A stretch of 18,886 nucleotides of DNA from JAAEKA01 sp049299095 (GTDB lineage: Bacteria > Chloroflexota > Anaerolineae > JAAEKA01), in NCBI GenBank assembly GCA_049299095.1, contig JBAQWV010000159.1, positions 1-18,886 of the forward strand, in the 5' to 3' direction. A model generated the notes under the pieces. It ran no database searches. It had not been told where the DNA came from and saw only the letters and a list, made by a program, of their open reading frames with translations. How positions within the stretch are numbered: the first letter of the stretch is position 1; the number at the start of each line of letters is the position of its first letter. The position numbers and the translations under genes were made by a program. Shown one piece after another: positions 1 to 7,167 of the stretch.

Positions 1-34
1 TGACAGATCGTCGTTCTGGTAGTACGCTTGCCAT
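1..34 (-). CDS. Possible 5' end of a leftward gene (first 11 codons only)
   Basis: On the minus strand an AAGGAG motif lies 10 bases before an ATG at 34, and the frame then stays open to the window edge (MASVLPERRSV). The residues say nothing about function. It would be divergent from the response regulator at 147. The spacing from the ribosome-binding motif is on the long side and only 11 codons are visible, so this may be chance. The rest of 35-146 shows nothing beyond the promoter described separately. Confidence 0.25.
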   Translation of the reverse strand, partial: MASVLPERRSV

Positions 35-112
35 GCGAGGCGGTCTCCTTTCGGGTTTTTGTTTGCACCTATACCTTACTCGGATTCCGCCTCGCTCACA
101 ATTTCAACCGAA

Positions 113-140
113 TTCCATACACTACCCGACCGTGTATACT
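113..140 (+). promoter_or_regulatory. Promoter of the two-component operon, probably leaderless, with repeats over the -10
   Basis: A TATACT -10 box (135-140) ends 6 bases before the ATG at 147, so a normal start site would fall at or next to the start codon. No Shine-Dalgarno motif is seen. The best -35 candidate is TTCCAT (113-118), 16 bases upstream and weak. ATACAC (117-122) and GTGTAT (132-137) form an inverted repeat reaching into the -10. TACACTACCC (118-127) and TATACTACCC (135-144) form a near-direct repeat 17 bases apart. Either could be an operator for the regulator itself; that is inference. Confidence 0.5.
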
Positions 141-146
141 ACCCCT

Positions 147-830
147 ATGCAAGAACTCATTTTGGTGGTGGATGACGAACCAAAAGTAGCCCGCCTGGCG
201 CGCGACTACCTGGAAAAGAACGGCTTCCGCGTGCTGCTGGCTGGCGACGGGCCGGCCGCGCTGGCGCTGGCGCGCAGCGAACGCCCCGCGTTGATCGTAC
301 TTGACTTGATGCTGCCGGGCCTCGATGGCCGCGAAGTCTGCCGCATCCTGCGCCGCGAAAGCGATGTCCCCATCATCATGCTCACCGCTCTGGCCGAGGA
401 CAGCGACCAAATCGCCGGGCTGGAGCTAGGCGCCGATGACTACATCGTCAAGCCCTTTTCTCCGCGCGCACTCGTCGCACGCGTGCGCGCCACGCTGCGC
501 CGTGCCTACGGCCACCTGAAAACACCCGCGCGGCTCAGCCTGGGCCTGCTGGAAATTGATGTGGAAGGGCACAGCGTCACCCTCGACGGTACGATCATTC
601 ACTTCACCCCCAACGAATTCAAGCTGCTGGCAAGCTTGGCGCGTCGTCCCGGTCAAACCCTCACCCGCGAGCAGTTGATGGATGAATTATACGGCGCGAG
701 CGTGGCGGGCTTTGACCGTAGCATCGACTCGCACATCAAAAACCTGCGCCGCAAGCTGGAAAATGCCCCGTTGAGCATCGAAACAGTCTATGGCGTGGGC
801 TATCGCCTGTTGCCGGACGAGCAAGCATGA
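147..830 (+). CDS. OmpR/PhoB-family response regulator
   Basis: DNA-binding response regulator of a two-component system, 227 residues, cytoplasmic. The receiver domain spans about residues 3-118, with the acidic pair D9/D10, phospho-acceptor D53 (in VLDLMLPGLDG), switch T80 and K102 (in YIVKPFSPRAL). An OmpR-type winged helix follows at about 130-225, with the typical ending ETVYGVGYRL. The frame is open upstream to 33, but the extra 38 residues are not receiver-like and the ATG at 147 starts directly on MQELILVVDDEP, so 147 is chosen. Its last codons overlap the kinase ATG by 4 bp (ATGA), implying translational coupling and a cognate pair. The signal sensed and the genes controlled cannot be told from sequence; repeats in its promoter suggest autoregulation. 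Confidence 0.95.
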   Translation: MQELILVVDDEPKVARLARDYLEKNGFRVLLAGDGPAALALARSERPALIVLDLMLPGLDGREVCRILRRESDVPIIMLTALAEDSDQIAGLELGADDYIVKPFSPRALVARVRATLRRAYGHLKTPARLSLGLLEIDVEGHSVTLDGTIIHFTPNEFKLLASLARRPGQTLTREQLMDELYGASVAGFDRSIDSHIKNLRRKLENAPLSIETVYGVGYRLLPDEQA

Positions 831-1900
831 CCCATTCTCCGCACCGCCCTCGCAACCGCGGCTTTGTGCTGATCGGCTATCTAGCCTTTTTCGGCGCTCT
901 GCTGCTGGCTCTGCTGGTAGTCGTCAGCCTGGTCGCGTTGGCACTGAATGGGCAGTTTCCCCCCGCGTCACACGCGAGTGGTGGGCGGTTGGGCTTGCTG
1001 CTCTGCCTGCTGCCGCTGTTCTTTTTCTTCATGGCTGGCGCGCTCGGCCGTCTCGGCTTTCGCCGCTTTGGCCGCCCTTTTGCCCAGATCATGGCCGCTA
1101 CCGACGCAGTGGCGCAGGGCGATCTTGCGGTGCGTATGGACGAAGACGGCCCCGAACCGGTGCGGGCGATGGCGCGCAGCTTTAATCACATGACCAGCGA
1201 GTTGGCGCGCGCGGAGCAGCAGCGCCGCAACCTTACCGCAGACATCGCGCACGAACTGCGCAACCCGCTGCATATCATCCAGGGCAACCTTGAAGGGATG
1301 CTGGATGGCGTGTACGAACCGAACAACGAAACCCTGGGGGCAACGCTGGAAGAAACGCGGCTGCTGGCGCGGCTGGTGGCCGATCTGCAAACATTATCGC
1401 TGGCCGAAGCAGGCCAGTTGCCCCTGCACCCTTCGCAGTTTCTTGTCGCGGACTTGTTAACCGACGTTGCGGCCAGTTTTGCGCCGCGCGCGGCTGAACA
1501 GCAACTCACCCTCACTGCCGACACCGAGCCGCCAGAACTGCCGTTGCTGGCCGATTATGATCGCCTCGATCAGGTGCTGTCGAACCTGGTGTCGAACGCG
1601 CTGCGGCATACGCCCGCGGGCGGGATCGTGCGCCTGGAGGCCGCGGGTGTGGGTGATCAGGTGTGCCTGACCGTCAGCGACACCGGCCCCGGTATTGCTG
1701 CTGAAGACCTGCCCTATGTGTTTGATCGTTTTTGGAAGGGGGATCGCGCCCGCACGCGCGACGGTTCTGGTAGTGGTCTGGGGCTGGCCATTGCCCGCCA
1801 GATGGTGCGCGCCCACGGGGGTACCATCGAAGTTGCCAGCCCGCCCGGTAGCGGTGCGGTGTTCACGGTGCAACTACCGCGGGAGAGTGGGGCAGGGTGA
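827..1900 (+). CDS. HAMP-domain sensor histidine kinase
   Basis: Membrane-bound sensor kinase of 357 residues, expected to phosphorylate the regulator encoded immediately upstream. Two hydrophobic segments (about 13-40 and 55-74) flank a loop of only about 15 residues, so there is no room for an extracytoplasmic sensor domain. The signal is probably sensed in the membrane, by the HAMP region or by a partner. HAMP lies at about 76-128. The H box is DIAHELRNPL with phospho-accepting H142. The ATP-binding domain has the N box (DQVLSNLVSNALRHTP, 248-263), the G1 box (DTGPGI, 285-290), the F box (VFDRFWKGD) and the G2 box (GSGLGLAIAR, 315-324). All catalytic motifs are intact. The gene overlaps the regulator by 4 bp and ends 28 bp from the convergent lipoprotein gene, with no obvious terminator between. 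Confidence 0.94.
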   Translation: MTHSPHRPRNRGFVLIGYLAFFGALLLALLVVVSLVALALNGQFPPASHASGGRLGLLLCLLPLFFFFMAGALGRLGFRRFGRPFAQIMAATDAVAQGDLAVRMDEDGPEPVRAMARSFNHMTSELARAEQQRRNLTADIAHELRNPLHIIQGNLEGMLDGVYEPNNETLGATLEETRLLARLVADLQTLSLAEAGQLPLHPSQFLVADLLTDVAASFAPRAAEQQLTLTADTEPPELPLLADYDRLDQVLSNLVSNALRHTPAGGIVRLEAAGVGDQVCLTVSDTGPGIAAEDLPYVFDRFWKGDRARTRDGSGSGLGLAIARQMVRAHGGTIEVASPPGSGAVFTVQLPRESGAG

Positions 1901-1928
1901 GGTAGTGAGGTAGTTCCGTTTACCGTGC

Positions 1929-2732
1929 CTACTCCACCGGCGTCAGCCAGGTATTGTCGCCATCCCCTTCCGCGGCCCAGCCATTAAGCGAACCGTCGGC
2001 ATTGGTGACGCGCCACCAGCGAAAGTCGTTGGCATCCACCGGGCCTTCAGCGATGGTTAACTCCGTCTGGCTGTCCACCTGCTGTACTTCCGCTGCGTCG
2101 GTACTAGGATTATCGCGCACCTTGAGCTTGCCTGTGTCGCCCACCGTTACCAGCACGCGATCGCCCACCTGGATGCCGCGCTCTGCAGTCTGCGTGCCAC
2201 CCAGATCGGGGCTAAGCCAGGTCACGGTGCCGTCGCCTTCTGCTACCCAGCCAGCTAATTCGTTGTTGCCTACACGCCACCAGCGGTAGCCGTCCAGGTC
2301 AACCGGGCCTTCGAGCACACTGACAAGCGATTCCGGGGGATAACGGCCTGAGCGCTCGCCGCTCGCGCCGGCGTCCTTGCGCACGTTCAGGCCCTGTTCT
2401 GCGACAACACGCGCCTGCTGGCCGACCATGATGGCCGTGCCGGGCGCGGGTGTAGGTGTTATGGTGGGGGTGGGTGCGTCCAGAGTAGGAACAGAAGTCG
2501 CGAGCGACAAGGTCGGTGTCGCCGTCGGACCAACGGACGCACTGCTGGCGACCTCAGTCGGCGTGGCGGTAGGGCGCGGCACGGGGGTTGGTCGCGGCAC
2601 AAAGCTGCCGCACGCCAGGGTGGCAAGCATCAATATTAACAAGGGCAAGCCAGCAAGCTGCCAGTGACGACCGGTACTGGGCCTGGAAATTTCAGAATCG
2701 GTAATTAGGAATGGGGGGAGATAATCTGACAT
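1929..2732 (-). CDS. Lipoprotein with Pro/Thr linker and tandem SH3b domains
   Basis: Probable cell-surface lipoprotein of 267 residues. A hydrophobic segment (about 26-40) ends in a lipobox-like LATLAC-G, giving acylated C41. The stretch before it is long for a signal peptide (25 residues), so a later start is possible, but the ATG at 2732 is the only clear one. Residues 44-100 are a low-complexity Pro/Thr/Ser linker. Two bacterial SH3 (SH3b) repeats follow, about 103-175 and 186-267. They share EGPVD...RWWRV...GW.AEGDG..TWL.P, an evident internal duplication. SH3b domains commonly bind cell-wall peptides or polysaccharides; there is no catalytic domain here, so the role may be wall or surface attachment. 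It is probably monocistronic, with its own promoter near 2800. Confidence 0.85.
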   Translation of the reverse strand: MSDYLPPFLITDSEISRPSTGRHWQLAGLPLLILMLATLACGSFVPRPTPVPRPTATPTEVASSASVGPTATPTLSLATSVPTLDAPTPTITPTPAPGTAIMVGQQARVVAEQGLNVRKDAGASGERSGRYPPESLVSVLEGPVDLDGYRWWRVGNNELAGWVAEGDGTVTWLSPDLGGTQTAERGIQVGDRVLVTVGDTGKLKVRDNPSTDAAEVQQVDSQTELTIAEGPVDANDFRWWRVTNADGSLNGWAAEGDGDNTWLTPVE

Positions 2733-2762
2733 AATTGGTTACCCGACAAAATTGTCTTGGCG

Positions 2763-2799
2763 ACTGCCGCAGGCGCGACCCATGTAACAGTGCGGCAGT
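2763..2799. repeat. Perfect 9-bp inverted repeat between lipoprotein gene and its promoter
   Basis: ACTGCCGCA (2763-2771) and TGCGGCAGT (2791-2799) are perfect inverted copies separated by 19 bases. The right arm overlaps the -10 box of the leftward lipoprotein promoter and the left arm falls in its 5' leader. It could be an operator or a leader hairpin. No T-run follows on either strand, so it is not a typical Rho-independent terminator for the upstream regulator gene. Confidence 0.45.
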
Positions 2800-2805
2800 A
2801 TACCA
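2797..2805 (-). promoter_or_regulatory. Extended -10 promoter of the SH3b lipoprotein gene
   Basis: On the minus strand TGGTATACT reads as an extended -10 element (TGn + TATACT). No good -35 is seen 16-18 bases upstream, which is usual for extended -10 promoters. The expected start near 2790 leaves a leader of about 58 bases before the ATG at 2732. Confidence 0.45.
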
Positions 2806-2876
2806 CATTGTCCCCCACCAAAGAAAATCCTCTCCACCAAGCCCTGTGCGTGGCCCCTGTCTGAAGCAGCAGGCTG

Positions 2877-3308
2877 CTAAGGATGCGGCAAGAATTCTTC
2901 AATCAGTGCCAGGAGATCGTGCAAACTATACGGCTTGCTGATGTAGCCATCACAACCGGCTTCGATTGCATGCTTATGATCAATGCTGCGCGCCATGCCG
3001 GTCACCGCCAACACAGGAATCGAGGCCACCTGGGGATGTGCCTTTAGCAAGCGCGTGGCCTCGTAGCCGTCCATCGTCGGCATGGACAAATCCATCAAGA
3101 TCAGATCAGGACGCTCCCGCTTGGCAACAGCAACCCCTTCGATACCATTGCGCGCACCGAGGTAGGTATAGCCAAAGCGTTCGAGAACCATTCTCATGAA
3201 CGAACCCATCTCTGGATTGTCTTCAACGACCAGAATGCAACGAGCCTGACCGCCCGCTCTGCTGGTTAATGAAGCTATTTTATTGCCCATATCTTGATTT
3301 TTATTCAT
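2877..3308 (-). CDS. Single-domain (receiver-only) response regulator
   Basis: 143-residue CheY-like receiver without an output domain. After a short polar N-terminal tail (1-22), the domain carries E29/D30, phospho-acceptor D73 (in LILMDLSMPTMDGYE), T103 (in VLAVTGMA) and K125 (in GYISKPYS), all expected residues. Such proteins relay phosphate or act by protein-protein contact. An upstream in-frame start (3356) exists, but ATG 3308 has an AAGGG motif 7 bases before it and lies downstream of the promoter at 3328-3356, so 3308 is chosen. It is separated from serA by a terminator and has no kinase beside it, so it is an orphan whose partner cannot be named. Confidence 0.88.
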   Translation of the reverse strand: MNKNQDMGNKIASLTSRAGGQARCILVVEDNPEMGSFMRMVLERFGYTYLGARNGIEGVAVAKRERPDLILMDLSMPTMDGYEATRLLKAHPQVASIPVLAVTGMARSIDHKHAIEAGCDGYISKPYSLHDLLALIEEFLPHP

Positions 3309-3327
3309 AAAACAACCCTTGCGTATT

Positions 3328-3356
3328 ATTATGACACAACGAGCACGATCTTGCAA
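3328..3356 (-). promoter_or_regulatory. Sigma-70-type promoter of the receiver-only regulator
   Basis: On the minus strand TTGCAA (3351-3356) and CATAAT (3328-3333) are separated by exactly 17 bases. This places the start about 10-15 bases upstream of the ribosome-binding motif of the gene starting at 3308. Confidence 0.6.
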
Positions 3357-3377
3357 CTATGAAGGTTAATTTATCTC

Positions 3378-3415
3378 AAAAACAGAAACGACCACCTGCG
3401 GCGGTCGTTTCTGTT
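3378..3415 (-). terminator. Rho-independent terminator of serA
   Basis: A perfect 13-bp inverted repeat, AACAGAAACGACC (3381-3393) with GGTCGTTTCTGTT (3403-3415), encloses a 9-base loop. Read leftward, the stem runs into five T (3378-3382). It lies about 20 bases past the serA stop and insulates the receiver gene downstream. Confidence 0.88.
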
Positions 3416-3434
3416 CAGGCGCGGGGTCAGACAA

Positions 3435-5024
3435 TTACAATTTGATGGATTTCACATAATAGTTATGCGGCATGTTGAGCAAAGCCGGGGTCAAATGCTC
3501 CGGGATCACTTCATCCAGTCCCAGTACCATGATGGCTTCTCCACGCGGCGACCGGCGGCCCAGGTGCATGAACGCGATATTGATGTCGTTTTCACCCAGC
3601 AACATGCCGATGCGTCCTACAATGCCAGGCCGGTCATGGTGCCAAGTCAGCAGCAAGTGCCCCTTGGCAACAAAGTTCACCCATAGATCATCAATACAAA
3701 CGATATGTGGCTCATCCTGTAACACGGAACCGCGCACCATCCGCTGCCGCTTGCCATTGCCGATGGTGAGGGTCAACATGTTTTCGTAGCGTTCGTTGTG
3801 ATGGCGGATGTGTCGTTGTGACAGCGACAGGCCGCGCTGACGTGCGATCAGCCGCGCGTTGACCAGATTGACCCGCTCAGCCACCACCCCGTCCAGCAGC
3901 CCCTTCAGCGCAGCCGCTTCAAGATAAGTGACATCCAGATCGGCAATCGGGCCTTGTACCGTCAATTCCATATGATCGAGCATCCCCGGTTCCATCTGTG
4001 TTAGGAAGCGACCCAGCCGCTCGGCCAAATCAATGTACGGCGTCAATGCTTCCAGGTCCTTGGGCGCGATGATCGGCGTATTGATGGCATAGCGCGCCAG
4101 CCGGCCTTCCAGCACATCCACCACCTGCTCGGCCACATCCAGCGCCACCTGACGCTGCGCTTCGTGCGTGGAACCCGCGATATGCGGGGTCAGCACGACT
4201 TTAGGATTGCCCAGCAGTGGGCTAGCGGCCGGCGGTTCCTGTTCGTACACGTCCAGCGCCGCGCCGCCGACCTGCCCGGCGTTCAACGCGTCATTCAGCG
4301 CGGCTTCGTTGATGACACCACCGCGCGCACAGTTGACGAGCAGCACGCCCGGCTTGCACGTTTGCAGCTCGGCCGCGCCGAACATGCCGCGCGTTTGGGC
4401 AGTGGCAGGCACATGCAGCGAGATGAAATCGGCGGTGCGCAGCAATTCATCGAATTCGACCAGTTGCACCCCCAGATTGGCCGCGTAGTCCTTGCCGACA
4501 TAAGGATCGTGCGCCACCACCTCCATACCGAAGCTCTTGCAGCGTTCGGCCACCAGCGAGGCGATGCGTCCCAGACCGAGCAGGCCCAGCCGCTTGCCGC
4601 GCACCTCGGTACCCATGAACTTGCTGCGCTTCCACTCGCCCGCGCGCATTGACTGATCAGCCTGCGGGATGTGCCGCGCCAGCGCCAGCAGCATGGCAAC
4701 GGCGTGTTCAGCCGCGGCTACGGTGTTGCCTGTGGGGGCATTAACGACTGTAACGCCGCTTTCGGTGGCTGCGTTCACGTCAATGTTGTCTACGCCAACG
4801 CCCGCGCGCCCGACCACGCGCAGCCGTCCGCCCGCGGCTCCGGCTTGCAGCACCGGGGCTGTCACCTGCGGACGACTGCGTACCACCAGCGCATCGAACT
4901 CACCAATGACCTGCTCCAGTTCCTCCTGGGTGATGGTCGGCCTTTCGACGACATCAGCCTGGGCACGCAGCAGCGCCAGCCCCTCTTCATCGAGCTTGTC
5001 AGCGATCAGAATGCGATAACTCAT
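3435..5024 (-). CDS. serA: D-3-phosphoglycerate dehydrogenase
   Basis: Oxidises 3-phosphoglycerate to 3-phosphohydroxypyruvate with NAD+, the first step of serine synthesis; cytosolic. At 529 residues it is the long (type I) form: substrate domain about 3-98 and 285-316, and Rossmann NAD domain about 99-284 with GLGRIA (150-155). The catalytic residues R234 (in NCARGG), E263 (in YEQEP) and H281 (in TPHIAGST) are all present. An allosteric substrate-binding domain spans about 320-450, and a C-terminal ACT domain about 456-529 starts LLLTWHHDRPGIVG and probably allows serine feedback. The frame is open to 5108 through a hairpin, but ATG 5024 begins the conserved MSYRILIADKL and has AGAGGA upstream, so it is used. 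It follows argS by 137 bp on the same strand and ends in a strong terminator. No T-box or clear serine-responsive leader was recognised. Confidence 0.95.
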   Translation of the reverse strand: MSYRILIADKLDEEGLALLRAQADVVERPTITQEELEQVIGEFDALVVRSRPQVTAPVLQAGAAGGRLRVVGRAGVGVDNIDVNAATESGVTVVNAPTGNTVAAAEHAVAMLLALARHIPQADQSMRAGEWKRSKFMGTEVRGKRLGLLGLGRIASLVAERCKSFGMEVVAHDPYVGKDYAANLGVQLVEFDELLRTADFISLHVPATAQTRGMFGAAELQTCKPGVLLVNCARGGVINEAALNDALNAGQVGGAALDVYEQEPPAASPLLGNPKVVLTPHIAGSTHEAQRQVALDVAEQVVDVLEGRLARYAINTPIIAPKDLEALTPYIDLAERLGRFLTQMEPGMLDHMELTVQGPIADLDVTYLEAAALKGLLDGVVAERVNLVNARLIARQRGLSLSQRHIRHHNERYENMLTLTIGNGKRQRMVRGSVLQDEPHIVCIDDLWVNFVAKGHLLLTWHHDRPGIVGRIGMLLGENDINIAFMHLGRRSPRGEAIMVLGLDEVIPEHLTPALLNMPHNYYVKSIKL

Positions 5025-5064
5025 GGGTGTGTTTTCCTCTGTTCTTATGATTTTTTTCTGCATG

Positions 5065-5109
5065 AAAAATGTGGCGCAGGCGGTAAAATTAACCGCGCTA
5101 CGCCACATT
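5065..5109 (-). terminator. Long hairpin with T-run between argS and serA (terminator or attenuator)
   Basis: AATGTGGCG (5068-5076) and CGCCACATT (5101-5109) form a perfect 9-bp outer stem. GCGGT (5080-5084) and ACCGC (5092-5096) form an inner stem. Read leftward, the stem runs into TTTTT (5065-5069). It lies 53 bases after the argS stop and 41 bases before the serA ATG. Simplest reading: the argS terminator. Since no separate serA promoter is convincing, partial read-through or attenuation of serA is an alternative. Confidence 0.6.
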
Positions 5110-5161
5110 GCGTCTCTATTCTGCTTTGAGCGGGTGCGCCGACCTGCACAGGCTCACGTGT

Positions 5162-6841
5162 TTACATGCGTTCCGGTGCGGTCACGCCCATCAACCCTAA
5201 CGAGCGGGCCAGCACGCTGCGCGCAGCGTCGCACAGACGCAAGCGCGCGCGTGTGATCTCGCGATCCGCGGGGTCGGAGGAGACCACACGGCAGTCACGA
5301 TAAAACGCGTGGAACTGCGTCGCCAGCTCAGTGGCAAAGCCGCTCATCTGGTGCGGGGCAAGCTGCTCTGCGGCCTGGGTCACGGCCTCTGGCAGCGCCA
5401 CCATGCGCCGCAGCAAAGCCAGCTCAGAGGGATGGGTCAACAACGACAGGTCGCCAGCCGCGTATATGTCGGGGCCAAAGCCTTCTTCGGCTGCTTTGCG
5501 CAGGATCGAGCAGATCCGCGCATGCCCATATTGCACGTAGTAGACCGGGTTTTCGCTGCTTTGCTTGACTGCCAGATCGAGATCAAAGGTCATGGGGCTG
5601 TCGGGTGAGCGGGTGAGCAGCGTAAAGCGCACCACGTCCTTGCCGGGGATAGCCTCTGTTGTCACATCGTCCAGCAGTTCGTCAATCGTCACGAACTGGC
5701 CGCGGCGGGTGGACATCTTGACTTCCTCGCCGCCGCGCAGCAGGGTGATGAACTGATGAATAATTACCTTGATGCCATCGGTATTGTAGCCGAGGGCGCG
5801 CACGCCCGCCAGTACATCGGGCCAGGTGGCGTGGTGGTCCGCGCCAAAGATGTCTACGACGAAATCGAAGCCGCGGCGCATCTTTTCAACGTGGTAGGCG
5901 ATGTCAGGCATCCGGTAGGTTGGCTCGCCGCTGGACTTGATGATGACGCGGTCTTGTTTCAGGCCCAAATCGCTGGCGCGCAGCCAGGTGGCCCCATCTT
6001 TTTGATACGAATAGCCGCTGTGGGCTAGCGCCTGCACTGCGGCGTTGACCTTGCCGGTTTCGTACAAATCCAGCTCGTTGTAGTACACGTCGAAGTGAAT
6101 GCCGAGACGATCCAGCGTGGCGCGGATGTTGGCGAAGATGGCATCCACCGCCTTGTTGCGGAAGAAATCCAATTCCTTGTCGTGCAGGCTTGCGCCGTAC
6201 TCTGCCACCAGCGCGGCGGCAACCCAACGCAGATATTCGCCCTGATAACCGTCCTGGGGGATGGTGCGGCGCTCGCCCAGCAGCTCCAGGCAGCGCACTT
6301 GCAAGCTCTCGCCCAGCAAACGCATCTGGCGACCGCCGTTGTTGAAGTAGTATTCGCGCGTCACCTCCCAGCCGGTGGCTTGCAGCAGGCTGGCAACCGC
6401 GTCACCCAGCACCGCGCCCCAGGCGTGGCCGATGGTCAACGGGCCGGTGGGGTTGGCGCTGACGAACTCGACCTGTGCCTTGCGGCCCTGGCCGGTGTTC
6501 GAGTTGCCGTAAGTGGCGGCGTTTTCTTCGATCACCTGCACTTGCTGCGCCAGCCAGCCGTTGTCGAGGGTGATATTGATAAAGCCGGGCGGCGCGATCT
6601 CCACCTTGCCGACGAAGGGACTGGCCGGCCAATGCGCGACCAACTGTTCGGCGATTTTGATGGGAGCCATGCGCGCGGGACGCGCGGATTGCATGGCGAT
6701 GTTGGTCGAATAATCGCCGTGTTCCGGGTTCTTGGGGTGTTCAACGGAAAAGGCGGGCAGGTCGTAGGTCGGTAAATCACCGGCTTTTTGCGCCGCGCGG
6801 GCGGCCTGTTGGATCAAAGAAGCGAGGTCGTCTTTAATCAA
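5162..6841 (-). CDS. argS: Arginyl-tRNA synthetase
   Basis: Charges tRNA-Arg with arginine using ATP; cytosolic class I synthetase, 559 residues, near the usual 550-580. An N-terminal tRNA-recognition (Add-1) domain spans about 1-105, with the typical PKNPEHGDYSTNIAM. The catalytic Rossmann domain has the HIGH motif as TIGH (136-139, in ANPTGPLTIGHAWG), a variant seen in bacterial ArgS proteins. The second signature appears as KMSTR (375-379). The C-terminal DALR anticodon-binding domain spans about 435-559 and begins VYYVQYGHARI. The chosen start is TTG at 6841, giving MIKDDLASLIQQA; AGGAG lies 11 bases before it, rather far, and no ATG or GTG is better placed. It may be read from polA across a 390 bp spacer or from an unrecognised promoter there. 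Confidence 0.95.
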   Translation of the reverse strand: MIKDDLASLIQQAARAAQKAGDLPTYDLPAFSVEHPKNPEHGDYSTNIAMQSARPARMAPIKIAEQLVAHWPASPFVGKVEIAPPGFINITLDNGWLAQQVQVIEENAATYGNSNTGQGRKAQVEFVSANPTGPLTIGHAWGAVLGDAVASLLQATGWEVTREYYFNNGGRQMRLLGESLQVRCLELLGERRTIPQDGYQGEYLRWVAAALVAEYGASLHDKELDFFRNKAVDAIFANIRATLDRLGIHFDVYYNELDLYETGKVNAAVQALAHSGYSYQKDGATWLRASDLGLKQDRVIIKSSGEPTYRMPDIAYHVEKMRRGFDFVVDIFGADHHATWPDVLAGVRALGYNTDGIKVIIHQFITLLRGGEEVKMSTRRGQFVTIDELLDDVTTEAIPGKDVVRFTLLTRSPDSPMTFDLDLAVKQSSENPVYYVQYGHARICSILRKAAEEGFGPDIYAAGDLSLLTHPSELALLRRMVALPEAVTQAAEQLAPHQMSGFATELATQFHAFYRDCRVVSSDPADREITRARLRLCDAARSVLARSLGLMGVTAPERM

Positions 6842-6883
6842 GGTGTGCTGTTCTCCTGCTATCGCAAAGTCCGTATGGATCGG

Positions 6884-6970
6884 TCAACGTTCTGTGATCG
6901 GCCACACACGCACTCTGGTTTTGTTTTCGTCTACGGTCACTAATACACCCTCTTCAAGGGTATTTTTGAA
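6884..6970 (-). pseudogene. Possible C-terminal remnant of a DUF5615 PIN-like toxin
   Basis: The 28 residues before a TGA stop at 6884-6886 include LEEGVLVTVDENKTRVRVWPI. This resembles the closing strand pattern of DUF5615 (Mut7-C-like, PIN-fold) proteins, which often end in a hydrophobic strand followed by RVR.LPI. The frame is closed immediately upstream by TAA (6971-6973), there is no start codon with a ribosome-binding motif, and the catalytic acidic residues would lie in the missing part. Family assignment is from memory of the pattern over a very short stretch. Confidence 0.33.
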
Positions 6971-7108
6971 TTATCGCAAAACTCGGGTTTTTCTTCTACC
7001 AAGGGTCAAGGGCATGACATCTTCAGCACGAACAAAGTGATAGGTGTTATGCTGTTCATCTCGGCTACTCCATTCGCTATAGCAATTACGCAGTTCGCAA
7101 TACGAGTG
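6971..7108 (-). pseudogene. Open 45-codon fragment with protein-like C-terminus, unidentified
   Basis: On the minus strand the frame reads ...NTYHFVRAEDVMPLTLGRRKTRVLR and stops at TAA (6971-6973), with a TGA just upstream of 7108. The composition looks like a real protein end (charged, then RRKTRVLR), but there is no start codon, so if it was a gene it has lost its 5' part. It abuts the DUF5615-like fragment directly; the two could be a former antitoxin/toxin pair or two pieces of one frameshifted gene. I do not recognise the family. Confidence 0.28.
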
Positions 7109-7132
7109 TCATGGTGAATGCACAGAAACGGG

Positions 7133-7163
7133 GATTTCTCGTCCTTTTACTCCTCGAAATGAC
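7133..7163. repeat. Small dispersed-repeat-like element
   Basis: Read on the minus strand, GTCATTTCGAGG...CGAGAAATC has the shape of short interspersed repeats (GTCATTTCGA then GAGAAATC) familiar from Bacteroidota and Chloroflexota genomes. The two ends can pair imperfectly (ATTTC/GAAAT). Copy number cannot be judged because this is the only copy in the window. Confidence 0.35.
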
Positions 7164-7167
7164 ATCC

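Noticed and set aside
1898..1913. Tandem TGAGGTAG twice after the kinase stop
   Set aside because: Only two 8-bp units in a 28 bp convergent gap; no palindrome or T-run, so neither a terminator nor a meaningful repeat.
2733..2876. Small gene on the minus strand between the receiver gene and the lipoprotein gene
   Set aside because: The open frame of about 65 codons crosses the lipoprotein promoter and start, has no ribosome-binding motif and no protein-like pattern.
5025..5108. Upstream extension of serA through the hairpin
   Set aside because: The added 28 residues do not belong to the family and would translate the terminator-like stem; ATG 5024 starts at the conserved N-terminus.
5025..5161. 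T-box or other riboswitch upstream of serA
   Set aside because: The leader is too short and lacks a T-box core sequence; only a simple hairpin with T-run is visible.
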